64,000 bases of DNA, from NCBI GenBank assembly GCA_937981555.1, contig CALJOK010000014.1, forward strand, positions 62,001 to 126,000, in the 5' to 3' direction. The notes below the pieces were generated by a model. That model had not been told where the DNA came from. It did not search any database and saw only the letters and a program-made list of their open reading frames with translations. The DNA is from an uncultured Saprospiraceae bacterium (GTDB lineage Bacteria > Bacteroidota > Bacteroidia > Chitinophagales > Saprospiraceae). Positions 34,454-43,263 of the stretch are shown piece after piece; the first letter of the stretch is position 1; each line of letters opens with the position of its first letter. The position numbers and the translations under genes are program-made.

Positions 34454-36154
34454 TCAAATTTTAATATCTTTCACATTTAATTGTAAATCCGTTTCCCCAT
34501 TCCAACTATTTTCATTGATAGTATAGCAAATATGGAAAGATCCTTTTTTTACTTCCGAAATAAAATCTCCCATTCCAAATGCGATTGCTTTAAAGTGAGG
34601 TTTTCCATTGTCTTTGACACTCAATTTTAAATGATTGCCTTTAAGTAATCTGGAAGAGCCGGTATCCTCGACATTTTTTGTGGCAAAAATCGGATTTCTA
34701 TTTTGTGGCCCAAACGGAGCAAACTGTTGAAGGATTTTCCAAAATTGCGGTGTAATATTTTTTAGAGAAAGTGGTGCAGCAATATTTATTTCTGGAATTA
34801 GAGTTTCTTCTTCAATTGTTTCTCGAACTGCTAGCTCAAATTTTTCTCGGAATAAATCGACGTTTTGAATTTTCAAAGTCAGTCCCGCCGCATGTGCATG
34901 ACCTCCAAAATTGACTAATAAATCCGAGCACTTTTTTATTGCAGCATGAACGTTGAAACCTTTGACCGAACGAGCAGAACCAACTGCCAACCCATTTGAC
35001 TCAGCTAAAATAATGGTTGGTCGATGATGACTTTCTACAATTCGAGAAGCAGCAATTCCAACTATACCTTTATGCCAATGTGATTGAAAGAGAACAATAC
35101 TTTTTTGACTTTCAAGTATTCCGTCAGTTTGTTTTTTTTCTAAAATAAATTGAGCTTCTTGGACAATCTGAAGATCAATTTCTTTGCGCATTTTATTTCT
35201 TTGATGCAAAAGATTAGCATTTTCGTTTGCTTCAATTTCATTTTTGGACAAGAGTAAATGGACAGCTTGCCGAGCATCTGCCAAGCGTCCTGCCGCATTT
35301 ATCATCGGCCCTAATCCAAAAACAATATCATTGATGTTGATTGGAAATTTTCGTTGACTTACATCGATCAAGCTTAATAAACCTGGTCGCTTCGTAGCAT
35401 TCAATTGTTCCATTCCCCAAAATGCTAAGATTCGATTTTCACCCAACATCGGAACGATATCACAAGCAATACTGATGACCACAAAATCTAATAATTCATT
35501 GAGTTGAGAAGTGTCTAAACTATTTTGTTCGACAAATGCTTGCGCCAATTTGAAAGCAACTCCGCAACCACTTAATTCCTTGTAAGGATATTTGCAATCA
35601 TGTCTTTTTGGATCTAAAACTGCAACAGCAGGAGGTAATTCTCCTTCAGGTAAATGGTGATCGCAGATGATAAAATCGATGCCTTTTTCTTTGGCATATT
35701 TTACTTTCTCATTCGCCTTGATTCCACAGTCCATCGCGATGATGAGTGTCATTTCATTTTGTGCAGCGTAATCAATTCCTGCAAATGAAACACCATAGCC
35801 TTCGGTGTATCGATCAGGAATATAGAAATCTAAATACTGATGATATTTTTTTAAAAAAGAAAACATCAATGCGACAGAGGTTGTGCCGTCAACGTCATAA
35901 TCTCCGTAGAGTAAAATTTTTTCTTTGCGTTGCATTGCACTCGCCAATCGATTGACTGCTAAATCCATATCTTGCATCAAGAAAGGATCATGTAACTGTT
36001 CAAGTGAAGGACGAAAAAATTGGAAAGCTTCTTCGTAAGTAGAGATGCCACGTTGCGCAAGCATTTGACAAAAGATAGGATTGATTTTCAAAACTTCTTG
36101 TAAATGTTGGGCTGTGGAAGAATTATAAGATTGGAGCGTCCAGCGTTTTTTCAT
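34454..36154 (-). CDS. recJ: Single-stranded-DNA-specific exonuclease RecJ
   Basis: A 5'-3' single-strand DNA exonuclease for recombination and mismatch repair. The DHH phosphoesterase motifs are visible: 'LYGDYDVDGTTSVALM', 'IIAMDCGIKA', 'IICDHHLPE', 'AVLDPKRHDCKYPYKELSGCGVAFKLAQ' (in pieces). The DHHA1 part has 'SARSVKGFNVHAAIKKCSDLLVNFGGHAHAAGLTL' (in pieces). The C-terminal OB-fold is present. At 566 residues it is complete. It is divergent from the TlpA-like gene. Confidence 0.95.
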   Translation of the reverse strand: MKKRWTLQSYNSSTAQHLQEVLKINPIFCQMLAQRGISTYEEAFQFFRPSLEQLHDPFLMQDMDLAVNRLASAMQRKEKILLYGDYDVDGTTSVALMFSFLKKYHQYLDFYIPDRYTEGYGVSFAGIDYAAQNEMTLIIAMDCGIKANEKVKYAKEKGIDFIICDHHLPEGELPPAVAVLDPKRHDCKYPYKELSGCGVAFKLAQAFVEQNSLDTSQLNELLDFVVISIACDIVPMLGENRILAFWGMEQLNATKRPGLLSLIDVSQRKFPININDIVFGLGPMINAAGRLADARQAVHLLLSKNEIEANENANLLHQRNKMRKEIDLQIVQEAQFILEKKQTDGILESQKSIVLFQSHWHKGIVGIAASRIVESHHRPTIILAESNGLAVGSARSVKGFNVHAAIKKCSDLLVNFGGHAHAAGLTLKIQNVDLFREKFELAVRETIEEETLIPEINIAAPLSLKNITPQFWKILQQFAPFGPQNRNPIFATKNVEDTGSSRLLKGNHLKLSVKDNGKPHFKAIAFGMGDFISEVKKGSFHICYTINENSWNGETDLQLNVKDIKI

Positions 36155-36356
36155 AGATGGTTTTTAGTTATGTTTTCAAGTATGTTTTTTCGAATATAGG
36201 GGTTTATTTTTTGAAATAAAAAAAACAAAAAATTCGTTTTAACTTATGGATTACGAAAGTTTAAGATTTTAAAAAACAACTTCAGTTTAAATGAAGCAAA
36301 ACCTTTAAATTTAGCGTAGAATATTTTAATCAAATTCATTTTATAAAACACCTTGG

Positions 36357-37811
36357 ATGGAGCATTTTACCATTTTTACAAAAAAAATAATTGGACTTTT
36401 TAGTTTGTTGCTTTGTGCATTTTTTCTCCAGGCACAACCGAATACGTTGGTTGTAGGGAAAATCAAAAATGCCAAATTGATCAAAGAGATTGAATTAAGT
36501 ATGAACACGCTATACCTCAATAATGGGATAGATGTGTACAAGTCCAGGATTATTGACGACAATACTTTCGCTTTTGCTATTGAAGTGAAAGAACCTCAAT
36601 TTGCTATTTTAAAATATGCTCGAAACAAAGGAGTTATTTTCCTTCAACCAAATGATACGTTATATATAGATTGCGACGCGAATAATTTTCAATACTCATT
36701 TGAGTTTTCAGGAAGGCTTGGATCAAGTAATTCTTGCTTGGCTGAATATCTGCAATTGAATCCTCGAGAGATGAGTGTGTTTAATATGACTCAATATCGG
36801 CAGAAATTATATTGGTATCAAAATAGTCCAAAGATGGACAAAGCGATGTTGGAGATGAATCAACCGACTTTTGAAAATCATATGAAAAGCAGAAAGGAAA
36901 AATCGCTTGATCATTTGGAAAAATATGATACTACCCATCCTGGAAAACTTACGGAAGAATTTAAAGAATTTTTAAAAACAGAAATTCAATATGATTTTGC
37001 TTACCATCGATTGATGTATGGCAACGTATTTAAAAATCGATATAGTTTGCAAGACTCCTATTTTGATTTTCTTGAAGAAGTTCCTTTGCAAAATGAACAA
37101 ATTGGAAATGAATGGTATCGAGAATTTTTGGTGGCGTATTTTGATTATAAAAATTTGAAAAGTGAAAGTGATGAAAGAACACCTTTTATTTTTCAATATG
37201 AAGAAGGGAGTAAAGTTTTGGATGGAAAAACCAGAGCATTTTTCCAATCAGAAATAATTGCTCGAGCATTTCGAGCTAAGGAAATGGAAGTGATTATTAA
37301 TAAATATCAGGATTATTTGAGATATCAAGATTATGGAAATTTTGATATTAAGGTAGTGGAATCTTATGAAAAGGCGATCAAGTTTGCTGGAGGAACTCAA
37401 GCACCTGATTTTGTATTGAAGGATTCGAGCAATATTGAGATTGCGTTAAAAAATTATCGAGGGAAAGTAATTTATTTAAATTTTTGGGCAACTTGGTGTA
37501 GGCCTTGCATGGATAAAATGGAGCGGATAAAAGTACTTCAACCAGAGTTGGGGAATGAAGATGTTGTTTTTATAAATGTATCGTTGGATCGAAAAGAGGA
37601 GGTGTGGAAAGAGACTCTGGAAAAAAGACAATTTAAAGGAATTCATATTTTGGCATCAGGTGAGTTAAATTCTGAAATAGCCAAAGCATATGAAATCAAA
37701 GTTTTACCTCGATACTTTATAATCAATAAAGTGGGTGACTTCGTCAAAAACCCAAAGTCGAATAAATTGGAAGAAGTAAAGAACACATTGTTGGATTTAG
37801 CTAAAAGATAA
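36357..37811 (+). CDS. TlpA-like periplasmic thioredoxin-fold protein
   Basis: An exported protein of 484 residues: signal peptide (about residues 8-27, IIGLFSLLLCAFFLQAQ), a beta-rich DUF4369-like N-terminal part, a helical middle, and a C-terminal thioredoxin/TlpA domain (about 345-484). The active site is Cys381-Arg-Pro-Cys384 in 'NFWATWCRPCMDKM', and the cis-Pro follows in 'KVLPRYFIINK'. Proteins of this make-up act as periplasmic thiol-disulfide reductases. The TonB-like gene follows 61 bases on. Its substrate is unknown. Confidence 0.88.
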   Translation: MEHFTIFTKKIIGLFSLLLCAFFLQAQPNTLVVGKIKNAKLIKEIELSMNTLYLNNGIDVYKSRIIDDNTFAFAIEVKEPQFAILKYARNKGVIFLQPNDTLYIDCDANNFQYSFEFSGRLGSSNSCLAEYLQLNPREMSVFNMTQYRQKLYWYQNSPKMDKAMLEMNQPTFENHMKSRKEKSLDHLEKYDTTHPGKLTEEFKEFLKTEIQYDFAYHRLMYGNVFKNRYSLQDSYFDFLEEVPLQNEQIGNEWYREFLVAYFDYKNLKSESDERTPFIFQYEEGSKVLDGKTRAFFQSEIIARAFRAKEMEVIINKYQDYLRYQDYGNFDIKVVESYEKAIKFAGGTQAPDFVLKDSSNIEIALKNYRGKVIYLNFWATWCRPCMDKMERIKVLQPELGNEDVVFINVSLDRKEEVWKETLEKRQFKGIHILASGELNSEIAKAYEIKVLPRYFIINKVGDFVKNPKSNKLEEVKNTLLDLAKR

Positions 37812-37872
37812 TTAAAAATCAAACACTACAAAGTTCGCAAAATGATTTTGTCGAATTTTAAAAATATATTAA

Positions 37873-38640
37873 ATGATCCCTATGAAAAAAATATACATAT
37901 CACTTATTGTAATTTCTTTTCTTTTCTCTACTAATTTCTTTGCACAACCTGAGGCACTAGTTCACGCCGAAGAAATGCCTTACTTCTCAGGATGTGAAAA
38001 GTATAAATATAAAAAAGAAAAAAAGAGAATTTGTTCCAATGAAAGAATGGTTTCATTTTTAGCATTTAACGTGGAGTATCCAGAAGAAGCAAAAGTGGCG
38101 GGGACGGAAGGCACCGTATATGTTAGTTTTATTATTGATGAAGAAGGAAGAGTGACAAAGCCTTCAATTATTCGAGACATTGGAGATGGTTGTGGAGCAG
38201 CTGCGATTGATGTCTTGAACAAAATGCCGAAGTGGGAACCTGGAAAAGACAAGGGAGAGATTGTCAGCGTGAAATTAAATTTACCCATTCATTTTTATTT
38301 AAAAAATGGTGTAAGTAATCCTTTAGATTCTGATGATTATAAAATTACTTGGGGTACATTGAAAGGAAATAAGATTGCCGTTGATGAGCTGAAAGCTAAC
38401 TTAGGAAAAATAATTATGGTTCGAAATCGGTTTGGGGATCCAGTTAGTTTTGATGCATTGAATTTTTCCTATCAACGAAAAAAGAATTTCCAAACGGCTA
38501 CGAGTAATGGGATTTTGAATAAAAAACAAAAGAAGATTATTAAAAAGGCGAAAGCTGGAGGTAAGTTTTATATAGAAGTAGTGGTGCATGATGGCAATAA
38601 AAAAATAAAAGTGGGGAGAGAATTTGAGTTAGTAGAATAG
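37873..38640 (+). CDS. Exported protein with TonB C-terminal domain
   Basis: A 255-residue exported protein. A signal peptide starts at MKKIYISLIVISFLFS (either the ATG at 37873 or the one three codons later) and ends near FFAQ. Residues about 55-145 form a TonB C-terminal domain: 'VEYPEEAKVAGTEGTVYVSFIIDEEGRVTKPSIIR' (in pieces), 'AAIDVLNKMPKWEPG', 'VKLNLPIHF'. Because it has no N-terminal membrane anchor or Pro-rich spacer, it is not a classical TonB; similar soluble forms are common in Bacteroidota. The last 90 residues are a further beta domain I do not recognise. Confidence 0.82.
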   Translation: MIPMKKIYISLIVISFLFSTNFFAQPEALVHAEEMPYFSGCEKYKYKKEKKRICSNERMVSFLAFNVEYPEEAKVAGTEGTVYVSFIIDEEGRVTKPSIIRDIGDGCGAAAIDVLNKMPKWEPGKDKGEIVSVKLNLPIHFYLKNGVSNPLDSDDYKITWGTLKGNKIAVDELKANLGKIIMVRNRFGDPVSFDALNFSYQRKKNFQTATSNGILNKKQKKIIKKAKAGGKFYIEVVVHDGNKKIKVGREFELVE

Positions 38641-38660
38641 GTTTTTGGTTTTTACATTTC

Positions 38661-38705
38661 TCTAAAAAAAGGAGCGTACTTCAACAGTACGCTCCTTTTT
38701 TTTTA
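38661..38705 (+). terminator. Terminator after the TonB-domain gene
   Basis: GGAGCGTACT (38671-38680) pairs with AGTACGCTCC (38686-38695), extended by seven or more A/T pairs on each side, with a long T-run. Confidence 0.82.
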
Positions 38706-38756
38706 GAGAAATAAATACTTGTTTGAAAATGGTAATCGATAGTCCATTAAAAAAAA

Positions 38757-39000
38757 GAACCCTCTTCCACGAGGTGAGTGAAGAGGGTTCACATCCCAAA
38801 AACAGTTTGGAGAAAAATTAATTTCTCCTGCAGTCATATTATCGTGTCTGCTAAAGATTCATTCTTTTGGTGTATAATTCGTAAATCAAATCAATCATGA
38901 GATTACAATTGTTGAAGTGATCGAATATCCAGAAGGTTGAACCGCTTTGCATTTCTCAGACACGGTTTAGCAAGACTGTTTTTGGATGCATTGTGTTATA
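38757..39000 (-). ncRNA. 6S-like RNA (6S-Flavo-type candidate)
   Basis: Read on the minus strand, the sequence forms a rod. The closing stem pairs 38975-38988 with 38792-38806 (14 pairs, one bulge). An inner stem pairs 38957-38964 with 38843-38850 (CGTGTCTG/CAGACACG). Between them is an asymmetric bubble whose 3' strand carries its own hairpin, GGAGAAA/TTTCTCC (38809-38828). The apical half, about 38851-38956, can pair further. The RNA ends in a perfect 11-bp terminator, GAACCCTCTTC/GAAGAGGGTTC (38757-38790), with eight U after it. A closing stem, large bubble with a 3'-strand hairpin, and apical rod are the 6S RNA plan, and a 6S-Flavo family is known in this phylum. The 5' end is not fixed: a near-consensus TAGATTGG lies at 39011-39018. 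Confidence 0.55.
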
Positions 39001-39051
39001 AGTTGTCGCGCCAATCTATATTATTCTAACAGTATAATTACAAATTTGGAA

Positions 39052-39206
39052 GGTTGCACTTTTACAACCATGGGTGAGTTTTCTCAAGAATTTTTTATCA
39101 GGAAAATTAAATAAGTAAGATGTATGGAATAGCCCCTCAGCCATTTTTGATATAAAATCAAAAACACATGATACTTTTGAAATCGAAGTATCTATACTTT
39201 GATTTC
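39052..39206. other. Cluster of hairpins upstream of thiL
   Basis: Several perfect stems lie together: GGTTG/CAACC (39052-39069), TTTTTGAT/ATCAAAAA (39144-39164), and two mutually exclusive ones, GATACTT/AAGTATC (39170-39192) and GAAATCgAAGTA/TACTTtGATTTC (39179-39206). No gene is seen. They lie before the thiL promoter and may be the upstream part of another transcript or protein sites. Confidence 0.35.
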
Positions 39207-39357
39207 ATTAAATTTAAACGGTTGGTAAAAGTGGAAAAAACTTTCGGTTGGGACGGTTGTACTTTTCATATACAAAAAAGTAACAATGCAAATATATATT
39301 AAAAACCTTAATTATTTATACCTGTGCAAGTATTTTTTTAGGATGGTTAAAATTAAT

Positions 39358-39365
39358 TACTTTTG
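39358..39365 (+). promoter_or_regulatory. -7 element for thiL
   Basis: TACTTTTG, an exact TAnnTTTG match, 49 bases before the ATG at 39414. The -33 position is T-rich but not TTG. Confidence 0.5.
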
Positions 39366-39413
39366 CGGTTGGGAAAATAAATATTCAAGTGATTTTTTAA
39401 TTTAAAAAATACG

Positions 39414-40463
39414 ATGGAAGAAAATACTGAAAAAAGAACTGATGTAAATGAGTTAGGAGAATTTGGTTTAATCGAACATTTGACCAAAAGGTTTCCACTA
39501 AAAAATAAATCTTCTGTAAAAGGAATTGGAGATGATGCTGCGGTAATTGATAGCGGAAAAATGATGACGGTTGTTTCTACTGATATGTTGGTGGAAGGAA
39601 TTCATTTTGATTTAATGTACACACCACTTAAACATTTGGGGTACAAATCAGTCATTGTTAATCTCTCTGATATTTATGCAATGAATGCCATTCCAAAACA
39701 GATTACGATGTCATTGGCATTTTCTAATCGTTTTTCGGTCGAAGCATTGGAAGAATTTTATGAAGGTGTGGAAGCTGCCTGTGCGCAGTATGATGTTGAC
39801 TTGATTGGAGGAGACACAACGTCTATTCCCAAAGGAATGGTTATTAGTGTAACTGCAATTGGCGAAGCGGAAGAAGATAAAATAGTTTATCGAAATACTG
39901 CGAATGTTGGAGACTTGATGTGTGTGACTGGAGATTTGGGAGCGGCATATTTGGGACTTCAAATTTTAGAAAGAGAAAAACAAATTTACTTATCGAACCC
40001 TGGAGTTCAACCTGATTTGGAAGAACAATCTTATTTAGTGCGTCGCCAATTAAAACCTGAGGCTCGAAGAGAAATGATTGAGACTTTTGCAAAATCAGGC
40101 TTAGTGCCTACTTCGATGATTGATATTTCTGATGGATTAGCTTCAGAAGTTTTTCATATCTGTAAAGAATCAGGAGTGGGAGCATTTGTGGAAGAGAGTG
40201 GTGTGCCGATTCATCCTGATGCGGAAATGATGGCCTTGAAATTTCAAATGGATCCGATTACTTGTGCATTGAGTGGAGGAGAGGATTATGAATTGCTTTT
40301 TACAATTACACCTGAGGATATTGAGAAGGTGAAATTTTTGCCAGGCATTTATATTATGGGAGAAATTGTGGAGGCTTCAGAAGGAATAAAATTGCATACT
40401 AAAGGAGGAAATATTCATCCAATCAAAGCACAAGGCTGGAATCATTTTAAAGGGAATGAATAA
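39414..40463 (+). CDS. thiL: Thiamine-phosphate kinase
   Basis: Phosphorylates thiamine phosphate to thiamine diphosphate with ATP. The AIR synthase-like fold shows 'GIGDDAAVID' (metal/ATP Asp residues), 'VSTDMLVEGIHFDLMYTPLKHLGYKSVIVNLSDIYAMNAIPKQ' (in pieces), 'LIGGDTTSIPKG', 'MIDISDGLASEVFHIC' and 'CALSGGEDYELLFTI'. These are the full set of ThiL motifs. It is 349 residues, the standard size. No TPP riboswitch precedes it and no other thi gene is near, so it stands alone with its own promoter and terminator. Confidence 0.95.
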   Translation: MEENTEKRTDVNELGEFGLIEHLTKRFPLKNKSSVKGIGDDAAVIDSGKMMTVVSTDMLVEGIHFDLMYTPLKHLGYKSVIVNLSDIYAMNAIPKQITMSLAFSNRFSVEALEEFYEGVEAACAQYDVDLIGGDTTSIPKGMVISVTAIGEAEEDKIVYRNTANVGDLMCVTGDLGAAYLGLQILEREKQIYLSNPGVQPDLEEQSYLVRRQLKPEARREMIETFAKSGLVPTSMIDISDGLASEVFHICKESGVGAFVEESGVPIHPDAEMMALKFQMDPITCALSGGEDYELLFTITPEDIEKVKFLPGIYIMGEIVEASEGIKLHTKGGNIHPIKAQGWNHFKGNE

Positions 40464-40488
40464 AATGAAAAGAAGTTATTGTGAAATA

Positions 40489-40526
40489 AAAAAAGGTGCT
40501 AATCGTTTTTGATTAGCACCTTTTTT
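40489..40526. terminator. Bidirectional terminator between thiL and the DUF4290 gene
   Basis: AAAAAAGGTGCTAATC (40489-40504) pairs perfectly with GATTAGCACCTTTTTT (40511-40526), between convergent genes. Confidence 0.85.
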
Positions 40527-40545
40527 ATTTTTTACAGAAAAAAAA

Positions 40546-41265
40546 CTAGCGTCTTCCTCTTCCGCCTCTATCATTTCGACCTCTGTCATTTCTGCCACGA
40601 TCGTTTCGACGATCATTTCTTCCGCCACGATCGTTTCGACGATCATTTCTTCCACCTCGATCATTATCATCTTTTCTTTTTCGACGGTTAGAGTTACTTA
40701 ATCCGTCAAGAGAAATATTATCAGCAATAGCTAATTTTTCATCAGACATCTTATATAGATCTCCTTTGATAATTTCATCACTAACAAAATGTTCTCTGTT
40801 CCAAGTTTTGTAAGCCATCTTCATGTAGCCGCCGATCACTAAAAGAAAGCCATCTTTTTTAGGTCCATCTTCCATTTTCAAAGCCTTGTTGATTAGAATT
40901 TGAACATTATTTCCATAATGTCTATATTTTACATTGGCAACAGGATAGCTAACAGGTTCAGGAACAGTAACATCTGTTTCAGGTGTAGGAATTTCTCCAT
41001 TTGGAGGCATGACTTTGATATCGTACTCTGCAATTCGAAATACATGTTTCCATAACTTAGACATGTAGTCTTCTATGTTTCTATTTTGTGGATGCATTTG
41101 GTGCATCAGGTCAATTACTTTTTCGATAAAAGCTTGTCTGATTTCATCACTTTCAATTGTCTTCGCATGTCGAATTAACATTTGAACATTTCGACCATAT
41201 TCAGGAATGATAAGATCACTTTTTTCGGAGTTGTACTCCATGTTATGTGCGCTATGTGTGCCCAT
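40546..41265 (-). CDS. DUF4290 protein with Arg/Asp/Gly-rich tail
   Basis: A 239-residue cytoplasmic protein of the Bacteroidota-specific DUF4290 family. The diagnostic part is 'LIIPEYGRNVQMLIRHAKTIE' and 'HPQNRNIEDYMSKLWKHVFRIAEYDI' (in pieces), in residues 15-100; a second similar pattern, 'YRHYGNNVQILINKALKMEDG', follows. The tail from about residue 195 is RKRKDDNDRGG followed by repeated RNDRGG/RNDR units, like RNA-binding RGG tails. The ATG at 41265 or the one eight codons later may be the start; the latter gives the usual MEYNSEK beginning. It lies 73 bases after glmS. Function is unknown; RNA contact is inferred from the tail only. Confidence 0.85.
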   Translation of the reverse strand: MGTHSAHNMEYNSEKSDLIIPEYGRNVQMLIRHAKTIESDEIRQAFIEKVIDLMHQMHPQNRNIEDYMSKLWKHVFRIAEYDIKVMPPNGEIPTPETDVTVPEPVSYPVANVKYRHYGNNVQILINKALKMEDGPKKDGFLLVIGGYMKMAYKTWNREHFVSDEIIKGDLYKMSDEKLAIADNISLDGLSNSNRRKRKDDNDRGGRNDRRNDRGGRNDRRNDRGRNDRGRNDRGGRGRR

Positions 41266-41338
41266 TTTTTATACATGTTTGAGTTCGAAAAAAAATAGTT
41301 TGACCACTAATTTTTTTTGAACGGTTTTATTCTAAAAA

Positions 41339-43177
41339 CTATTCTACAGTTACAGACTTAGCTAAATTTCTAGGTTGATCTACATTGCAACCTCTTGCTA
41401 GAGCAATATGATAAGACAATAACTGTAAAGGAATTACTGATAACAAAGGAGTAAATGGTTCTTCCGTATCAGGAATCTCGATAGTGTAATCTGCGATTTT
41501 GCTAATTTCTTCATCGCCTTTGGTTACGATTGCAATAACTATCCCTTTCCGAGCTTTAACTTCTTGAATGTTACTGACAATTTTCTCGTAAGCACTTTTG
41601 TTGGTAGCAATTACAACTACTGGCATGTTTTCATCAATCAAAGCGATTGGGCCATGCTTCATTTCAGCAGCAGGATATCCTTCAGCGTGGATGTATGATA
41701 TCTCTTTTAATTTAAGAGCACCTTCCAACGCAATAGGGAAGTTGTAACCACGCCCAAGATAAAGGGTATGATTGGTATTAATAAATTTCTTAGCTAATTC
41801 TTTTACCTGTTTATCGCATTCTAAAGCTTCTTTTACTTTTGCAGGGATTTTTTCCAAACCTTCTAACAACTGGTGGTAGTAAGATTTAGGAATAGTGCCT
41901 CTTTTATAGCCCATATAAATGGCCATCAAAGTAAGCGCTGTAACTTGACCTGTAAATGCTTTTGTACTCGCTACTCCAATTTCAGGACCAGCATGAATGT
42001 ATGAACCTGAGTCCGTAATTCTAGAAATAGAAGAGCCAACTGAATTCACGATTCCATAAATTAGCGCACCTTTATCTTTTGCTAGTTCGAGCGCAGCCAT
42101 AGTATCGGCCGTTTCTCCTGATTGAGATAAAGCAATTACAACATCATCTTTATTGATGATTGGATTTCTATATCTAAGCTCGGATGCATATTCTACTTCA
42201 ACTGGAATTCGAGCTAATTCTTCAAATAAATATTCACCAATTAATGCAGCATGCCATGACGTTCCACAAGCTGCCATGATGAATCTTTTGGCATTAAAAA
42301 TTCTTTCTTCTTGCTCCTCGATACCACCCATCTTAAGCCAACCTGCAGCAGCATTTACTCGGCCACGCATACAATCGGCAATAGTATTTGGTTGCTCATA
42401 AATCTCTTTGAGCATGAAATGTTCATAATTTCCTTTTTCCAATTTTTCAATATTCATATTGAGGAGTTGGATGAAAGGAGTTTGAATTTCGTTATCAATA
42501 GTTTTAATTTCAAATGTTCCGTCATTGCTTACTACTGCAATTTCTTCATCATTCAAATAAACTACTTGTGAAGTATATCCTACTAGAGGTGTCGCATCAG
42601 AAGCTAAGAAAAATTCATCTTGTCCAATTCCTAGCACTAGTGGACTTGCTTTTCGAGCAGCTACTAATTTGGTTGGATCATTTCTATCTAACACTACAAT
42701 TGCATAGGCACCAACTACTTGAGATAATGCAATTCTTACTGCTTCTTCTAATTCTAAATTGTCTTTGTCTTGAAGCGCACCAATTAAATGAACCAAAACC
42801 TCTGTATCTGTATCACTCGTGAAAGTATGCCCTTCTTTGATGAGTGCTTCTTTTAGCGTTGCATAGTTTTCGATAATCCCATTATGAATTATGGTTAGTC
42901 TACCGTCATCAGAAGTGTGAGGGTGAGCATTAATATCATTAGGCTCTCCGTGAGTTGCCCATCGAGTATGTCCGATACCTACGTTACCACTAAGATTTTT
43001 TCCTTTGACAAACGAAACTAAGTCATTGACTTTTCCTTTCTTTTTGTAAACGTTTAAATCTCCATTAAATAAAGCTACACCAGCACTATCATATCCACGA
43101 TATTCTAATCTTTTAAGGCCTTTAATAATTATTGGATAAGCGTCTTTTTTTCCGATATAAGCTACGATTCCACACAT
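41339..43177 (-). CDS. glmS: Glucosamine-6-phosphate synthase
   Basis: Glutamine:fructose-6-phosphate aminotransferase, which makes glucosamine 6-phosphate for peptidoglycan and lipopolysaccharide. MCGIVAYIG gives the catalytic N-terminal Cys2. The class II glutaminase runs to about residue 230, with 'GIGHTRWATHGEPN' and 'IIHNGIIENY'. Two SIS sugar-isomerase domains follow ('AACGTSWHAALIGEYLFEELARI', 'ALSQSGETADTMAALE', 'GRGYNFPIALEGALKLKEISYIHAEGYPAAEMKHGPIALI' in pieces). The end is 'QPRNLAKSVTVE', the invariant tail. No glmS ribozyme was seen upstream. Confidence 0.97.
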   Translation of the reverse strand: MCGIVAYIGKKDAYPIIIKGLKRLEYRGYDSAGVALFNGDLNVYKKKGKVNDLVSFVKGKNLSGNVGIGHTRWATHGEPNDINAHPHTSDDGRLTIIHNGIIENYATLKEALIKEGHTFTSDTDTEVLVHLIGALQDKDNLELEEAVRIALSQVVGAYAIVVLDRNDPTKLVAARKASPLVLGIGQDEFFLASDATPLVGYTSQVVYLNDEEIAVVSNDGTFEIKTIDNEIQTPFIQLLNMNIEKLEKGNYEHFMLKEIYEQPNTIADCMRGRVNAAAGWLKMGGIEEQEERIFNAKRFIMAACGTSWHAALIGEYLFEELARIPVEVEYASELRYRNPIINKDDVVIALSQSGETADTMAALELAKDKGALIYGIVNSVGSSISRITDSGSYIHAGPEIGVASTKAFTGQVTALTLMAIYMGYKRGTIPKSYYHQLLEGLEKIPAKVKEALECDKQVKELAKKFINTNHTLYLGRGYNFPIALEGALKLKEISYIHAEGYPAAEMKHGPIALIDENMPVVVIATNKSAYEKIVSNIQEVKARKGIVIAIVTKGDEEISKIADYTIEIPDTEEPFTPLLSVIPLQLLSYHIALARGCNVDQPRNLAKSVTVE

Positions 43178-43263
43178 AAGTAGATTGGGGTTTTAAAGCT
43201 TTTCTAATTTTTTTTATAAAAAATTAGAAAAGCTCAGAGTGTTAATGAATTAGAGTTTTATTA

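Noticed and set aside
39241-39413. TPP riboswitch ahead of thiL
   Set aside because: The conserved CTGAGA and ACCTGATC parts are absent, and the promoter lies only 49 bases before the start codon.
43178-43263. glmS ribozyme ahead of glmS
   Set aside because: The gap is only 86 bases, AT-rich, and shows no double-pseudoknot core; the ribozyme is not expected in this phylum.
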